A DNA stretch of 64,000 nucleotides from Sulfidibacter corallicola (GTDB lineage Bacteria; Acidobacteriota; Holophagae; Acanthopleuribacterales; Acanthopleuribacteraceae): assembly GCF_017498545.1 (NCBI RefSeq), contig NZ_CP071793.1, positions 3,983,501 to 4,047,500 of the forward strand. The letters are read 5' to 3'. A program made the translations under genes and the position numbers. Under the pieces are notes generated by a model. That model saw only the letters and a program-made list of their open reading frames with translations. It ran no database searches and was not told where the DNA came from. Each line of letters starts with the position of its first letter. Within the stretch, counting starts at the first letter, position 1. Positions 33,711-42,631 of the stretch are shown piece by piece.

Positions 33711-35044
33711 TGTCATCCGGTCGGCTGCTTCAGCAAATTCCCGAGTTTTCGGCAACGGGCGGCATTCGATTGGCGCCGGGCAACGCCTCGATTCCCGTCA
33801 CGAAACGCCTGCTGAAAATCATCGACAGTCCCGCACTGCAACGGCTGCGGCGCATTCGACAACTCAGTTTGGCCGATCGGGTCTATCCCTCGGCGACCCA
33901 TACGCGATTCGCCCACGCGCTGGGGGTGTACGGCAACATCCTGGACTACCTCCGCAAGTTGGACCGCTTTCCCGAGTTTTTTCGGGCCTTCGAAGAAAAG
34001 GACTATTTGGCGATCATGCTGGCCGGCTTGCTCCACGATCTGGGCCATTACCCCTGTTCGCACCAACTCGATCACTTGGAGGAGTTTCCGGAGCACGAAC
34101 TGTTGACGATCGGCCTGCTCAAGGGCGAGTTGGTCCTGGACGGCGTCAACCTGGGCGAACTCATTTGGGACGAGTTTCGCGTGGAACCGGATCACATCGC
34201 GGCGCTCCTGGGTCCGGCCCGAGACCTGCCCCCCCGCCTTCAATTGTTGAAGCAGATCATCGACTCTCCACTCGACGCCGACAAGTGCGACTACCTCGCC
34301 CGCGACAGCTTTTTCTGTGGGATCGACCACGGCAGCAACTTCGATCGCGAGCGCTTCATCGCCAACCTGACCCCCAGCTACGACGGTCGTTATCTGTGCA
34401 TCCACGAAAAGGGATTGGTCAGTGCGGAGCGGTTCCAACTGGCCCGCTACTGGATGTATCGCTCGGTGTATTGGAGTCATACGGTGCGCTCGTTCATCAC
34501 GATGCTGTCGACGGCCTGCAGGTACCTGGAGCCAGGTGCCGTGGAAACCGGCGAGGACTGGTGGCAACGCCTGCTGGCCTTCAACGACCACAATTTCATG
34601 GAATGGCTGCACGGCCGCGTCAGCGCGCCCGGGCAGGAATTGATCGAAATGGCCTACCTCAGCCGTCGCCCCTACAAGCGGCTGTACACCGTGAGCTTCA
34701 ACCACGAGCCCAAGACCTATCACCTGCTTCAGGACGAACGCGTTCGCCAGCCGATTACCGATCACTTCTTCGCCTGGGCCCGCCGCAAGGGTGTGGAACT
34801 GGAACCCCACCACTTGATCTGGGATGTGCCGCCGATCTACAAGACCCGCAACTGGGAGACCTTTCCCATCAAGCTGGCCACCGGTATCGAGCGCCCCATT
34901 CACCAGGAGAGCCCCGTCACCGAGGCGTTGGGCCCGGCCTTCCAGCAGGGGGTCCGAAAAATCCGGCTGTTTTCCCATCCCAAACTGGCGCAACTCGCCG
35001 CGGCCCATCCCGACGAGCGACCGCTGTTGAAAGAGCTGATGTAA
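33710..35044 (+). CDS. HD-domain phosphohydrolase (dGTPase/SAMHD1-like)
   Basis: A 444-residue metal-dependent hydrolase. The HD signature is THTRFAHALGVYGN (first His) followed by AGLLHDLGHYPCSHQLDH (HD pair plus the next His), and the distal Asp is in SPLDADKCDYLARDSFFCG. This layout is that of the bacterial SAMHD1/YwfO-like branch of dGTPases and HD superfamily phosphohydrolases, which act on deoxynucleotide triphosphates or related nucleotides. The exact substrate cannot be read. The start codon overlaps the ispH stop. A cysteine-desulfurase gene follows 83 bases later, so the trio may form one operon. Confidence 0.92.
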   Translation: MSSGRLLQQIPEFSATGGIRLAPGNASIPVTKRLLKIIDSPALQRLRRIRQLSLADRVYPSATHTRFAHALGVYGNILDYLRKLDRFPEFFRAFEEKDYLAIMLAGLLHDLGHYPCSHQLDHLEEFPEHELLTIGLLKGELVLDGVNLGELIWDEFRVEPDHIAALLGPARDLPPRLQLLKQIIDSPLDADKCDYLARDSFFCGIDHGSNFDRERFIANLTPSYDGRYLCIHEKGLVSAERFQLARYWMYRSVYWSHTVRSFITMLSTACRYLEPGAVETGEDWWQRLLAFNDHNFMEWLHGRVSAPGQELIEMAYLSRRPYKRLYTVSFNHEPKTYHLLQDERVRQPITDHFFAWARRKGVELEPHHLIWDVPPIYKTRNWETFPIKLATGIERPIHQESPVTEALGPAFQQGVRKIRLFSHPKLAQLAAAHPDERPLLKELM

Positions 35045-35127
35045 CCAGGCCCCGGTTTCGCGGCAAGCATGACTCGAAGCCGCAACGACGCACGATGACC
35101 GGCAGGCCGAATCAGGAGACACTTTCG

Positions 35128-36276
35128 ATGATCTACTTCGACAACAACGCCACCACGCCGATTTCGGAGGACGTCCGGCAGGCCATGATGCCGTACCTGA
35201 CGGAGGCTTACGGCAATCCGAACTCGATCCACGAGGCCGGAAACCGGACGCGGGTGGCGATCGAGAAGGCCCGCAACCAGGTGGCGCGAGCGATCGGGGC
35301 CACGGCATCGGAAATCACCTTTACCGGCTCGGGCTCGGAGTCCAACAACCACGCCATCTTGGGCGTCCTGCAGGCGCACTGGAAAAAGGAACGATCGGCG
35401 GCGGGGAAGAACCTGGTCATTTCGGCGATCGAGCACCCATCGGTCAAGGCCACGGCGGAATGGGCCGCCAAGATGTTCGGCTACGAGCTGCGCATCGCCC
35501 GCTTCGCCACCAAGGACGGCATTGTCGATCTGGCCCCGTTCGAGGAAGCCATCGACGACGCGACGATCCTGGTCAGCACCATGGTCGCCAACAACGAGAC
35601 CGGAACCCTGCTTCCCGTGGCCGAGATTTTCGAACTGGCGCGCGCCAAGGGGGCCTTGTGCCACTGCGACGGCGTTCAGGCCTTGGGCAAAATCAAGGTA
35701 AACGTGGCTGAACTGGGTTGCGACCTGTTTTCGATGGCGGCGCACAAGCTACACGGCCCCAAAGGGGTCGGCGCGTTGTTCACACGACGGGGCGTCAAGA
35801 TCGAGGTCTTGGTCCACGGCGGCGCCCAGGAGAGCGGTCGTCGCGCGGGTACGGAGAACGTGGCGTACATCGCGGGTGCGGGTGTGGCCGCGGAACAAGC
35901 GGCCGCGGTGGATCTGGCGGCGATCGCGGCGATACGGGATCATTTCGAATCGAAGTTGAGGGAGCGCTTCGACAAGGCGATCCACATCAATTTCGCCGAT
36001 TTGCCGCGCACACCCAACGTCAGTTCGGTCCAGTTCAAGGGTCAGGACGGCAACCTGTTGCTGATCAAACTGGATCGCAAGGAGTTGTGTGCCTCGACCG
36101 GCTCCGCGTGCAGCTCGGGATCGCTCTCTGTGAGCGGCACCCTGCTCGCCATGGGCCTCACCGAAGCACAGGCCCGCGCGACCCTGCGTTTTTCGCTTTC
36201 GAAATTCACCACGGAGGCCGAGGTCGCCGAGGCCATCGACCGCATCGCCGAGGTCTTCAAACCCGGCCGCCGCTGA
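35128..36276 (+). CDS. Cysteine desulfurase (NifS/IscS type)
   Basis: A PLP enzyme that removes sulfur from cysteine for Fe-S clusters and thio-modified molecules. The 382 residues begin MIYFDNNATTPISEDVRQAM, and key parts are the PLP-binding Lys207 in SMAAHKLHGPKGVG, SAIEHPSVK, ETGTLLPVAEI, GGAQESGRRAGTENVAYIAG and catalytic Cys328 in ASTGSACSSGSL. The short loop around Cys328 marks the NifS/IscS group rather than SufS. A long upstream frame (from 33697) only reads through the HD gene out of phase; the ATG at 35128 with AGGAG before it is the start. Which scaffold it serves is not visible because no iscU or sufU gene is near. Confidence 0.95.
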   Translation: MIYFDNNATTPISEDVRQAMMPYLTEAYGNPNSIHEAGNRTRVAIEKARNQVARAIGATASEITFTGSGSESNNHAILGVLQAHWKKERSAAGKNLVISAIEHPSVKATAEWAAKMFGYELRIARFATKDGIVDLAPFEEAIDDATILVSTMVANNETGTLLPVAEIFELARAKGALCHCDGVQALGKIKVNVAELGCDLFSMAAHKLHGPKGVGALFTRRGVKIEVLVHGGAQESGRRAGTENVAYIAGAGVAAEQAAAVDLAAIAAIRDHFESKLRERFDKAIHINFADLPRTPNVSSVQFKGQDGNLLLIKLDRKELCASTGSACSSGSLSVSGTLLAMGLTEAQARATLRFSLSKFTTEAEVAEAIDRIAEVFKPGRR

Positions 36277-36310
36277 TCTGGCAGCCCTGCGCGAAGCGAG
36301 CCAGTTTGGC

Positions 36311-36391
36311 GTGCCCGTATGTGCGCAAGCGGCGTAACGCTTGTAGGTGAGGGGGCCGCCCAGGCCAGCTTGCTCAACCAATCGAAGCGAT
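36311..36391 (+). repeat. Intergenic hairpin repeat, copy A (81 bp)
   Basis: The unit runs from GTGCCCGTAT to ATCGAAGCGAT and is about 80 percent identical to the inverted copy at 36653-36733 over the same 81 bases. Its core has TGTAGGTGAG ... CTCAACCA arms that can fold. It starts 35 bases after the desulfurase stop. Confidence 0.75.
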
Positions 36392-36490
36392 TTATGCAGC
36401 AGCCATCGATAACGCCTATGAGCGAAGCGCGGATAATTTCCGGTGACGCCTCACCGAAGCCGTGAAGTCCAAAGTTCCCGCATCAGGGCA

Positions 36491-36540
36491 GGGGCGTTAC
36501 GCCTGTAGGTTGAACAGCCTGTTCAACCAGTCGGAGCGAT
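36491..36540 (+). repeat. Intergenic hairpin repeat, copy B (shorter core)
   Basis: It shares GGCGTTACGCCTGTAGGT and CAACCAGTCGGAGCGAT with copy A but has a shorter centre with TTGAACAG / CTGTTCAA, which forms a near-perfect hairpin. Same orientation as copy A. Confidence 0.7.
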
Positions 36541-36652
36541 GACTGTTCCGAAGAAAGGCCAACTTCAGGAGCGAAGCCCCCGAGTTTGCAAATCGCCCTT
36601 CCACGGAAGGGATTGGCTTCGCTCTTTCATAAAGTTCGAACGACAATCTTGG

Positions 36653-36733
36653 ATCGCTTCGATTGGTGGAGCAGGCTGCCTGCGCGGCCCGGCTCACCTA
36701 CAGGCGCGACGCATCTCTCGAAGATACGGGCAC
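36653..36733 (-). repeat. Intergenic hairpin repeat, copy C (inverted, 81 bp)
   Basis: On the minus strand it reads GTGCCCGTAT ... CCTGTAGGTGAG ... CCACCAATCGAAGCGAT, matching copy A base for base in most positions. All copies are followed, 30-50 bases on, by GAGCGAAGC, so the real unit is about 130 bp. Confidence 0.75.
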
Positions 36734-36788
36734 CCCCAAAGGGCTCGCGTCGAAGGGTTTCGGAGGCGAAATCCTCGGATCCGCGAGA

Positions 36789-37676
36789 TCAATAATCTCG
36801 GTGACGGACGTACTGGGCGATTTCGGCCAGCAGCTCGGCGTCCACCTCGAGATCCTTCAAGGCGGCCAGGGCTTCTTCCAACAGACCGTCGGCAAACGCG
36901 TGAGCCTTTTCGCTGCCCAACAGCTTGGGGAAGGTCGCCTTGTCCTGGCCGGCGTCCTTGCCGGCCGTCTTGCCCAGCGTGTCGCTGCTGGACTCCTCGT
37001 CCAGCAAATCGTCCACGACCTGGAACATCAGGCCAAGGGCCTCGGCATAGCGGGTCAGCGCCGCCAGCTCGGGTTCACGGACCCCCGCGAGATGACCACC
37101 CAATCGCACGCAAAACCGCAGTAACGCACCCGTCTTGCGGCGGTGCATCAGTTTCAGGCGCTCCAGATCGTAGTCCTGGCCCTCTTGGGCGAGGTCCATC
37201 ACCTGACCGGCCACCATGCCGCGCCGCCCCACCGCCTCGCACAACTCGAGAATGACGGTTTGGCGCGTTTCCGCCGTAAAGCCGGGATACGTCGAAGAAA
37301 CCAGTAGCTGAAAGGCCTCGCAATGCAGGGCGTCGCCGGCGAGAATCGCGTTGGCCTCGCCGAAGACGACGTGGTTGGTCGGCTTGCCGCGCCGCATGTC
37401 GTCGTCGTCCATACAGGGCAGGTCGTCGTGGATCAGGCTGTAGGTGTGCAGGAACTCCGAGGCCAGTGCAAAGGGAATCGCCGCCTCCGGATCCTTGTCG
37501 TATGCGGCGCACACCACCATGGACAGCAGTGGCCGCAAACGCTTGCCACCCGCCAACAACGTGTATTCCATGGCGCGATCCAACGGATTGCAGGTCATGT
37601 CCTTGTTCGCGAAGTAACGCACCAGTTCGGTGTCGACGCGGTCAATCCAATGCTGTAACTGTTCATTATCGATCAT
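36789..37676 (-). CDS. ispA: Short-chain polyprenyl diphosphate synthase (farnesyl/geranylgeranyl)
   Basis: The enzyme adds IPP units to allylic diphosphates to make farnesyl- or geranylgeranyl-PP. The 295-residue product has GGKRLRPLL, the first aspartate-rich motif DDLPCMD (residues 84-90) followed by DDDMRRGKPTNHVVFGEA, and the second motif VVDDLLDEESSSDTLGKTAGKD. The spacing and the two extra residues in the first motif fit bacterial type II FPP synthase (IspA). The frame opens with GTG at 37697, but the ATG at 37674-37676 is better placed. It follows xseB with 106 bases between, as in many genomes (xseA-xseB-ispA). Confidence 0.95.
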   Translation of the reverse strand: MIDNEQLQHWIDRVDTELVRYFANKDMTCNPLDRAMEYTLLAGGKRLRPLLSMVVCAAYDKDPEAAIPFALASEFLHTYSLIHDDLPCMDDDDMRRGKPTNHVVFGEANAILAGDALHCEAFQLLVSSTYPGFTAETRQTVILELCEAVGRRGMVAGQVMDLAQEGQDYDLERLKLMHRRKTGALLRFCVRLGGHLAGVREPELAALTRYAEALGLMFQVVDDLLDEESSSDTLGKTAGKDAGQDKATFPKLLGSEKAHAFADGLLEEALAALKDLEVDAELLAEIAQYVRHRDY

Positions 37677-37782
37677 GTCGTTCCAATTCCCTTTCACTCA
37701 GATCCCGGATGGGCGACTGCCCCCGATGTGTCCGTCAATCGGCATCGCGCGCCCGGCCCCATGCCGGGATCTTCGCGTGCGG

Positions 37783-38058
37783 TCAGGCTTGGCAGTCGCC
37801 TTCGTCGAAGGACTCGGTCTCGATTCCCTCGGGCCCCGCCTGAGTCAGAATTTCGATTTTGCGTTGGGCCTGATCCAGGGTCTTGTGAAGCTTGAGGCTC
37901 AATTTCACACCTTGCTCGTAACAGGCAATCGCTTCTTCCAGCGGTACGTCCACCGCATCCAATTTTTGGACGATCTCTTCCAATTGCGCCAATTGGGCTT
38001 CGAAGGAAAGCTCCTGCTCCGCGGATTTGGCGGTTTTTGCGGCTTTTTTCGTTGTCAT
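37783..38058 (-). CDS. xseB: Exodeoxyribonuclease VII small subunit
   Basis: XseB binds XseA to form exonuclease VII, which degrades single-stranded DNA in both directions. The 91-residue protein contains the family core FEAQLAQLEEIVQKLDAVDVPLEEAIACYEQGVKL (about residues 19-53), a two-helix region, followed by an acidic tail. A lysine- and alanine-rich leader (MTTKKAAKTAKSAEQE) precedes it. The ATG at 38056-38058 has GGAGG 4-5 bases before it. It sits between xseA and ispA on the same strand. Confidence 0.95.
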   Translation of the reverse strand: MTTKKAAKTAKSAEQELSFEAQLAQLEEIVQKLDAVDVPLEEAIACYEQGVKLSLKLHKTLDQAQRKIEILTQAGPEGIETESFDEGDCQA

Positions 38059-38240
38059 GGTTCCTCCGCGCGGATACCTCACCCGGTTGGTCGGCTGACG
38101 CGCACGTCGACCCTCCATGCCGGACGAGCGCGCACGCTACCGGGAGGGGAGCCAACCGGGGAACCGTATATCTTTGCACAAAGAGGGAGCCTACACCACC
38201 GGGAAACCCAATCGAAACGGACCCGCTCGACATGCGCGAA

Positions 38241-39620
38241 TCAGGATTCGAAGAGCGATTCCTGCACGGCTTCCACCGGTCGTTCGATCACGCGGGCCGT
38301 CATCTCGCCATCGCGCAGGCGAATGTTCACCACGGAGCCGATGCGGACGTCCTCGGGGCGGGCGACCACGCGCCGCCGCTCGTCGCGCACCAACGCGTAA
38401 CCGCGGCCCAACACCTTGAGCGGCGAGAGATCGTCGAGCCGGGACACCCAATGCTCGAGTCGGTTGGTGCCCTGCTCCAGGCGATCCTTCACGCGGCGCG
38501 GCATTTCGCGATCTGCGGCGGCGAGACGTTGGGCCAGAAGGGCCACACGACCGCGCAACACGTCGGGTCGCACGCGTTCGGTGGCGCGTTGCAGACGGCG
38601 TTCGCGATCGCGCAACAGTTGAGTCAGGCGACGACGAAGCTCGTAATCCAGCTCGGCGACAGACCGTTGGGCCACGTTGAGCCGCGAACGCACCCGCACG
38701 AAGATCGGGTGGGATTCGGAGACGTTGATGCGGTTTTTGTAGTAGAGCAGGCGTTGCTGCATCGAGCGCGCCATGGTCTGGCGCAGAATGTCCAGGGTCT
38801 TTTTGTATTCCGTATGGCTGCGAACGACCAGCTCGGCGGCGTTGGAAGGGGTTGCCGCACGCACGTCGGCGACGAAATCGGCAATGGTGAAATCCACCTC
38901 GTGGCCCACGGCGGAGACGATCGGCGTGGCGGCGGCGTGAATGGCGCGCGCCACCACTTCCTCGTTGAAGCTCCACAGATCTTCTTCGGAACCGCCGCCC
39001 CGCCCGATGATCAGTACGTCGCATGCACCCCAGCGGTCGAGACACTCGATGCCCGCGGCGATCTCCTCCGCAGCACCCTGGCCTTGGACCCGCGCCGGAT
39101 AGATCAGCACGTGCAGGCCCTCGAGACGGGCCTGAAGGACCCGCAACATGTCGCGAATGGCCGCACCGGTGGGCGAGGTGACGATGCCGATCTTGCGCGG
39201 CAACAGCGGCAAGGCCTGCTTGTTGGCCTCATCGAACAGGCCTTCCTGCTTCAGTTTGGCCTTCAATCGTTCGAACTCCGCCCGCAGACGGCCGACACCC
39301 ACCTGCTCGATGCGGTCGACCACGATGCTGTACTCGCCGCGCGGCGGATAGACGCTGAGTTGCCCGCTGACCAGAACCTCCATCCCGTCGCGCGGCCGAA
39401 AAGAGACGCGCTGGGCGGCGGAGCGCCACATGTTGGCTCGGATTTGAGATTGATTGTCCTTGAGACTGAAATACCAATGGCCGGAGCCCGCGGCCTTGAA
39501 ATTGGAAATCTCACCGACCAACCAGATACGCGGCACGCTTTCGATGACGCCGCGAATGCGCTGGGTGAGCTGGGATACGGTGAGCGGATGGGTTCGTGAG
39601 GTGACGCTTCCTTGATTCAT
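38241..39620 (-). CDS. xseA: Exodeoxyribonuclease VII large subunit
   Basis: The catalytic subunit of exonuclease VII. The 459 residues show the N-terminal OB fold (IWLVGEISNFKAAGSGHWYFSLKD), a catalytic core with GIVTSPTGAAIRDMLRVLQAR, CDVLIIGRGGGSEEDLWSFNEE and SAVGHEVDFTIADFVADVRAATPSNAAE, and a long helical C-terminus that binds XseB. The ATG at 39618-39620 begins the homology; the longer frame to 39758 crosses a terminator and is not used. xseB follows after 182 bases; no special structure is seen in that gap. Confidence 0.96.
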   Translation of the reverse strand: MNQGSVTSRTHPLTVSQLTQRIRGVIESVPRIWLVGEISNFKAAGSGHWYFSLKDNQSQIRANMWRSAAQRVSFRPRDGMEVLVSGQLSVYPPRGEYSIVVDRIEQVGVGRLRAEFERLKAKLKQEGLFDEANKQALPLLPRKIGIVTSPTGAAIRDMLRVLQARLEGLHVLIYPARVQGQGAAEEIAAGIECLDRWGACDVLIIGRGGGSEEDLWSFNEEVVARAIHAAATPIVSAVGHEVDFTIADFVADVRAATPSNAAELVVRSHTEYKKTLDILRQTMARSMQQRLLYYKNRINVSESHPIFVRVRSRLNVAQRSVAELDYELRRRLTQLLRDRERRLQRATERVRPDVLRGRVALLAQRLAAADREMPRRVKDRLEQGTNRLEHWVSRLDDLSPLKVLGRGYALVRDERRRVVARPEDVRIGSVVNIRLRDGEMTARVIERPVEAVQESLFES

Positions 39621-39678
39621 GGCGCCATCATAGCGGTTCACCGACGCCAGCGAAAGCGATCGGGCGCCGACGTCCCCG

Positions 39679-39722
39679 AAAAAACAAAAGAAGCCAACTC
39701 GGTCCCAAGTCCGAGTCGGCTT
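39679..39722 (-). terminator. Minus-strand Rho-independent terminator upstream of xseA
   Basis: AAGCC-ACTCGG (39691-39702) pairs with CCGAGT-GGCTT (39711-39722) with one mismatch, and on the minus strand a T-rich tract of 12 bases follows (complement of 39679-39690). It would end a leftward transcript that begins somewhere in 39723-40219, although no protein gene is supported there. Confidence 0.75.
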
Positions 39723-40219
39723 ACATTTGAAGATTATCGATGAGGATTTCGAAGCCATTCAACCGGATGAGGTGGCCGGTCTGTCATCCCCCCTGTTGCC
39801 GAGTGGGGAGCCGCGGGCTCATCGCAGCCGGAGCGGCGAAAAACAATACGTTTCCTGTCCGTCGTGGGTAATGGGCAAAAAAGACGGGAATCGCATGATT
39901 GGCTTCCTATAAAGATCTGCGCAAAACGCGCTTCGATCGGCTCACCAAAATGAAATAAATTTTCACAAAACTGATCGGCTCCGTTTTTTCCCAGACCACA
40001 CAATCCCTTCGAATTCTCGGCCCTCCGGCTCCACGACCCAATCCTCCGATTGGTGACGATTCTCCTCTTGCCCCCGACTGGAATAGGGGTTATGGTGCTG
40101 TTGTAATTTCCCTTATCCCCTTTCCACTCGCCACCAATCCGCCGGCTTTCCCCACCGCTCATTTCCTCCCCGAGGTCATCACCTCGCAACGCCGCATACA
40201 ACCAGATGAGGTTGCCCAC
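39723..40219. other. Intergenic region, possible untranslated transcript
   Basis: Nearly 500 bases between the terminator and the methyltransferase gene. A minus-strand frame of 188 codons (39734-40300) shows no motif or ribosome site and overlaps the next gene, so I do not call it. AT-rich bases around 39940-39970 could hold a leftward promoter. A loose match to the hairpin repeat lies near 39900-39946. Confidence 0.4.
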
Positions 40220-41398
40220 ATGGATGCTCCGGTTGCCGTGCTCGCCGCCCGACGTGCCGATATTTTGCGTCACTACCGTCACCCGTGGGTCTTTTCCCAA
40301 GGGGTTTTGAATACCGACCGGCTACGTGAGGAATGCACGGTCCAGGTGAAGTCCGAACAGGGCGACCACCTCGGCTGGGCCTTCTACCATCCCGAAAATG
40401 CCATCTGCCTGCGCATGATCACGTTCGACAACGCGCCCATGGATGCCACGGCATGGAAGAAGCGCATCGCCGACACTCTCGAAATGCGACGCGCACTGCT
40501 GGGCTCCGGCGTGGAGGGCTATCGCCTGATTCACGGGGAAAACGATGGATTTCCCGGACTCAAAGTCGACATCTACCGCGACTTGATCGTGGCCCAACTG
40601 ATGTGTGCCGGTATGGAACACCTGCGCCCCCAGATGGCCCAGTGGTTGGTGGAAGTCACCGGCTGTAAGGCGGTCTACGAGCGAAGCGAAGGTCACGCCC
40701 GCAAACAGGAAGGACTCAAGCCCGCCCAGGGATTCATCCACGAGGAGTGCCCGCTGCCCTCGCGATTCAAGGAAGACGAACTCGAGTTCATGGTCGATCC
40801 GTCCGGCCCCCACAAAACCGCCTTCTATTTGGACCACCGTGCCCAGCGACGCTGGCTACGCGCGCGATCCCACGGCAAGCGGGTCTTGGACCTGTGTAGC
40901 TACAGCGGCGGTTTCACGCTCGCGGCCCTTCAGGGCGGCGCGTCCTTCGTACATTCGATCGACACCTCCGCCCATTACCTGGGCATGTTGGCCGAGCACC
41001 TAAACATCAACGGCCTGCCCGCCGACCGCCAGAAAAGTACCCGTGCCGATATCTTCGATTTCCTCAAGGGTAAACCGGACGAGCGCTACGACCTCGTGGT
41101 GTTGGACATGCCTTCACTGGCGCGCTCGGCGCGAGCCAAGCCCTCGGCCCTGCGCACCTACCGCAAACTCCATCAGGCGGTTTCCGGGTGGGTCCGCCCC
41201 GGCGGGATTCTGGTTTCATTTTCCTGTTCGAAGGTCGTGGACCGGGGTGATTTTCGCCAAAGCATATTTCTGGGGCTGCGCGACTGCAACCGCGAAGGCC
41301 TGCTCATCGAAACGTTCGACTCGGGCCCAGACCACCCCATTCACCTCCATTTCCCCGAGGGCGAGTACCTCAAGGGTTACGCCATCTACCTCAAGTGA
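40220..41398 (+). CDS. Class I SAM-dependent rRNA cytosine methyltransferase (RlmI-like)
   Basis: The 392-residue protein has the PUA-plus-Rossmann layout of RlmI/YccW 23S rRNA m5C methyltransferases. A PUA-like N-terminus (HPWVFSQGV, GWAFYHPENAICLRM) comes first, then GVEGYRLIHGENDGFPGLKVDIY. SAM motif I is VLDLCSYSGGFTLAALQGGA and the acidic motif is SIDTSAHYL. The catalytic region reads VVLDMPSLARSARAK and is followed by SFSCSKVV with its cysteine. The usual DPP motif is DMP here, an uncommon change in the IV region. GAGG lies about 8 bases before the ATG. Target position in 23S rRNA cannot be stated. Confidence 0.88.
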   Translation: MDAPVAVLAARRADILRHYRHPWVFSQGVLNTDRLREECTVQVKSEQGDHLGWAFYHPENAICLRMITFDNAPMDATAWKKRIADTLEMRRALLGSGVEGYRLIHGENDGFPGLKVDIYRDLIVAQLMCAGMEHLRPQMAQWLVEVTGCKAVYERSEGHARKQEGLKPAQGFIHEECPLPSRFKEDELEFMVDPSGPHKTAFYLDHRAQRRWLRARSHGKRVLDLCSYSGGFTLAALQGGASFVHSIDTSAHYLGMLAEHLNINGLPADRQKSTRADIFDFLKGKPDERYDLVVLDMPSLARSARAKPSALRTYRKLHQAVSGWVRPGGILVSFSCSKVVDRGDFRQSIFLGLRDCNREGLLIETFDSGPDHPIHLHFPEGEYLKGYAIYLK

Positions 41399-41560
41399 GC
41401 CCGTCGCAACCGCGATTCGAACAGACACGGGGCCCACTTCGATCAGGGATGCGCCGGTCTCGCCAAGACCGCCGACCACGCTTGCATCGACCGAGATTCC
41501 TTGGCACAATCAGACGCTTCTGTTTGTGGATTTGCATCGGAGAACTCGCGGGGAAGATTC

Positions 41561-42631
41561 ATGTCGGCTGATTTCAAATTTGAAAGGGAAGATTATCTGT
41601 TCGAGCTGCCGCCCGAGCGGATCGCGCAGACGCCGGCCGCACGGCGCGACGCCTCGAAATTGTTGGTCGCCGGCGCAGCGGGCCCGCTCGAACACCGAAC
41701 CTTCGCGCAAATCGGCGGCTATTTGCGGCGCGGCGACGTGCTGGTCATCAACCAAACGAAGGTCATGAACGCGCGCTGTTTCGCGGTGAAGGAAAACGGT
41801 GTCAAGATCGAGATTTTCGTGCTCGGCATTCCGGCCGACCCCGCCGAGACCCAGGTCCTGGCCAAGCCGGCCAAGCGCCTGAAGCCCGACATCGATATCC
41901 TGTTCCCCCATTCGGGAGTTCGGGCCCGCGTCGTCGCCAAGCACGATCAGGGTCGCCACACTTTGGCGTTCGAGAGCCTGGACGCGCTGAGCGCCGTGCT
42001 GGCCCAAGACGGCGAGCTGCCGTTACCGCCCTATATCAAACGCGAGCAAGGACCCAGCGAAACGGATGGCGATCGCTACCAAACGGTATTTGCTCGCGAG
42101 TTGGGCGCGGTCGCCGCGCCCACGGCAGGCCTCCATTTCACGGAAGGCCTGCTCGCGGAGTTGGCCGCGGCCGGCGTGGAAATACTGCGCGTCACCCATC
42201 ACGTGGGCATCGGTACCTTCAAACCCCTGGTGGCCGAAGACATCCGCGACCACCTCATGGAAAGCGAATCCTATTTCATCGACGAAGGAACCGTCACCCG
42301 GCTCGATGTCGCCAAGTCCGAAGGCCGGCGCATCATCGCGGTAGGCACCACTTCCACGCGCTGCCTGGAATCCAACTACGACGACGGCTTTCACCCGGGC
42401 CACTTCGCCACCGATCTCTACATCTACCCCGGCTATTCCTTTCGGGCGATCGATGCCCTGATCACCAATTTCCACCTGCCGGGATCTTCCCTGATCCTTC
42501 TCGTCAGCGCCCTGATGGGCCACGATCGCATTATGGACATCTACCGCGAAGCCATCGGCCGCGATTACCGCTTCTACTCATACGGCGACGCCATGTTGCT
42601 TCTGCCCCGCCAAGGAGAAATCGACGCATGA
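41561..42631 (+). CDS. queA: tRNA preQ1(34) S-adenosylmethionine ribosyltransferase-isomerase
   Basis: QueA transfers and isomerises the ribosyl part of SAM to preQ1 in tRNA, making epoxyqueuosine. The 356 residues match the whole family: YLFELPPERIAQTPAARRDASKLLV at the start, RRGDVLVINQTKVMNAR, LPLPPYIKR, RYQTVFARELGAVAAPTAGLHFTE, THHVGIGTFKPL and the C-terminal TNFHLPGSSLILLVSALMG. The ATG at 41561 follows GGGAAG. The cyclophilin gene overlaps its stop (ATGA) and is coupled. No tgt or queG is in the window. Confidence 0.98.
   Translation: MSADFKFEREDYLFELPPERIAQTPAARRDASKLLVAGAAGPLEHRTFAQIGGYLRRGDVLVINQTKVMNARCFAVKENGVKIEIFVLGIPADPAETQVLAKPAKRLKPDIDILFPHSGVRARVVAKHDQGRHTLAFESLDALSAVLAQDGELPLPPYIKREQGPSETDGDRYQTVFARELGAVAAPTAGLHFTEGLLAELAAAGVEILRVTHHVGIGTFKPLVAEDIRDHLMESESYFIDEGTVTRLDVAKSEGRRIIAVGTTSTRCLESNYDDGFHPGHFATDLYIYPGYSFRAIDALITNFHLPGSSLILLVSALMGHDRIMDIYREAIGRDYRFYSYGDAMLLLPRQGEIDA

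Noticed and set aside
33697..36276. 859-codon ORF that seems to fuse an unknown protein to the cysteine desulfurase
   Set aside because: Its first half is the HD gene read in the wrong frame; the desulfurase has its own ATG and ribosome site at 35128.
39734..40300. 188-codon minus-strand ORF before xseA
   Set aside because: No recognisable motif or ribosome site and it overlaps the methyltransferase start.
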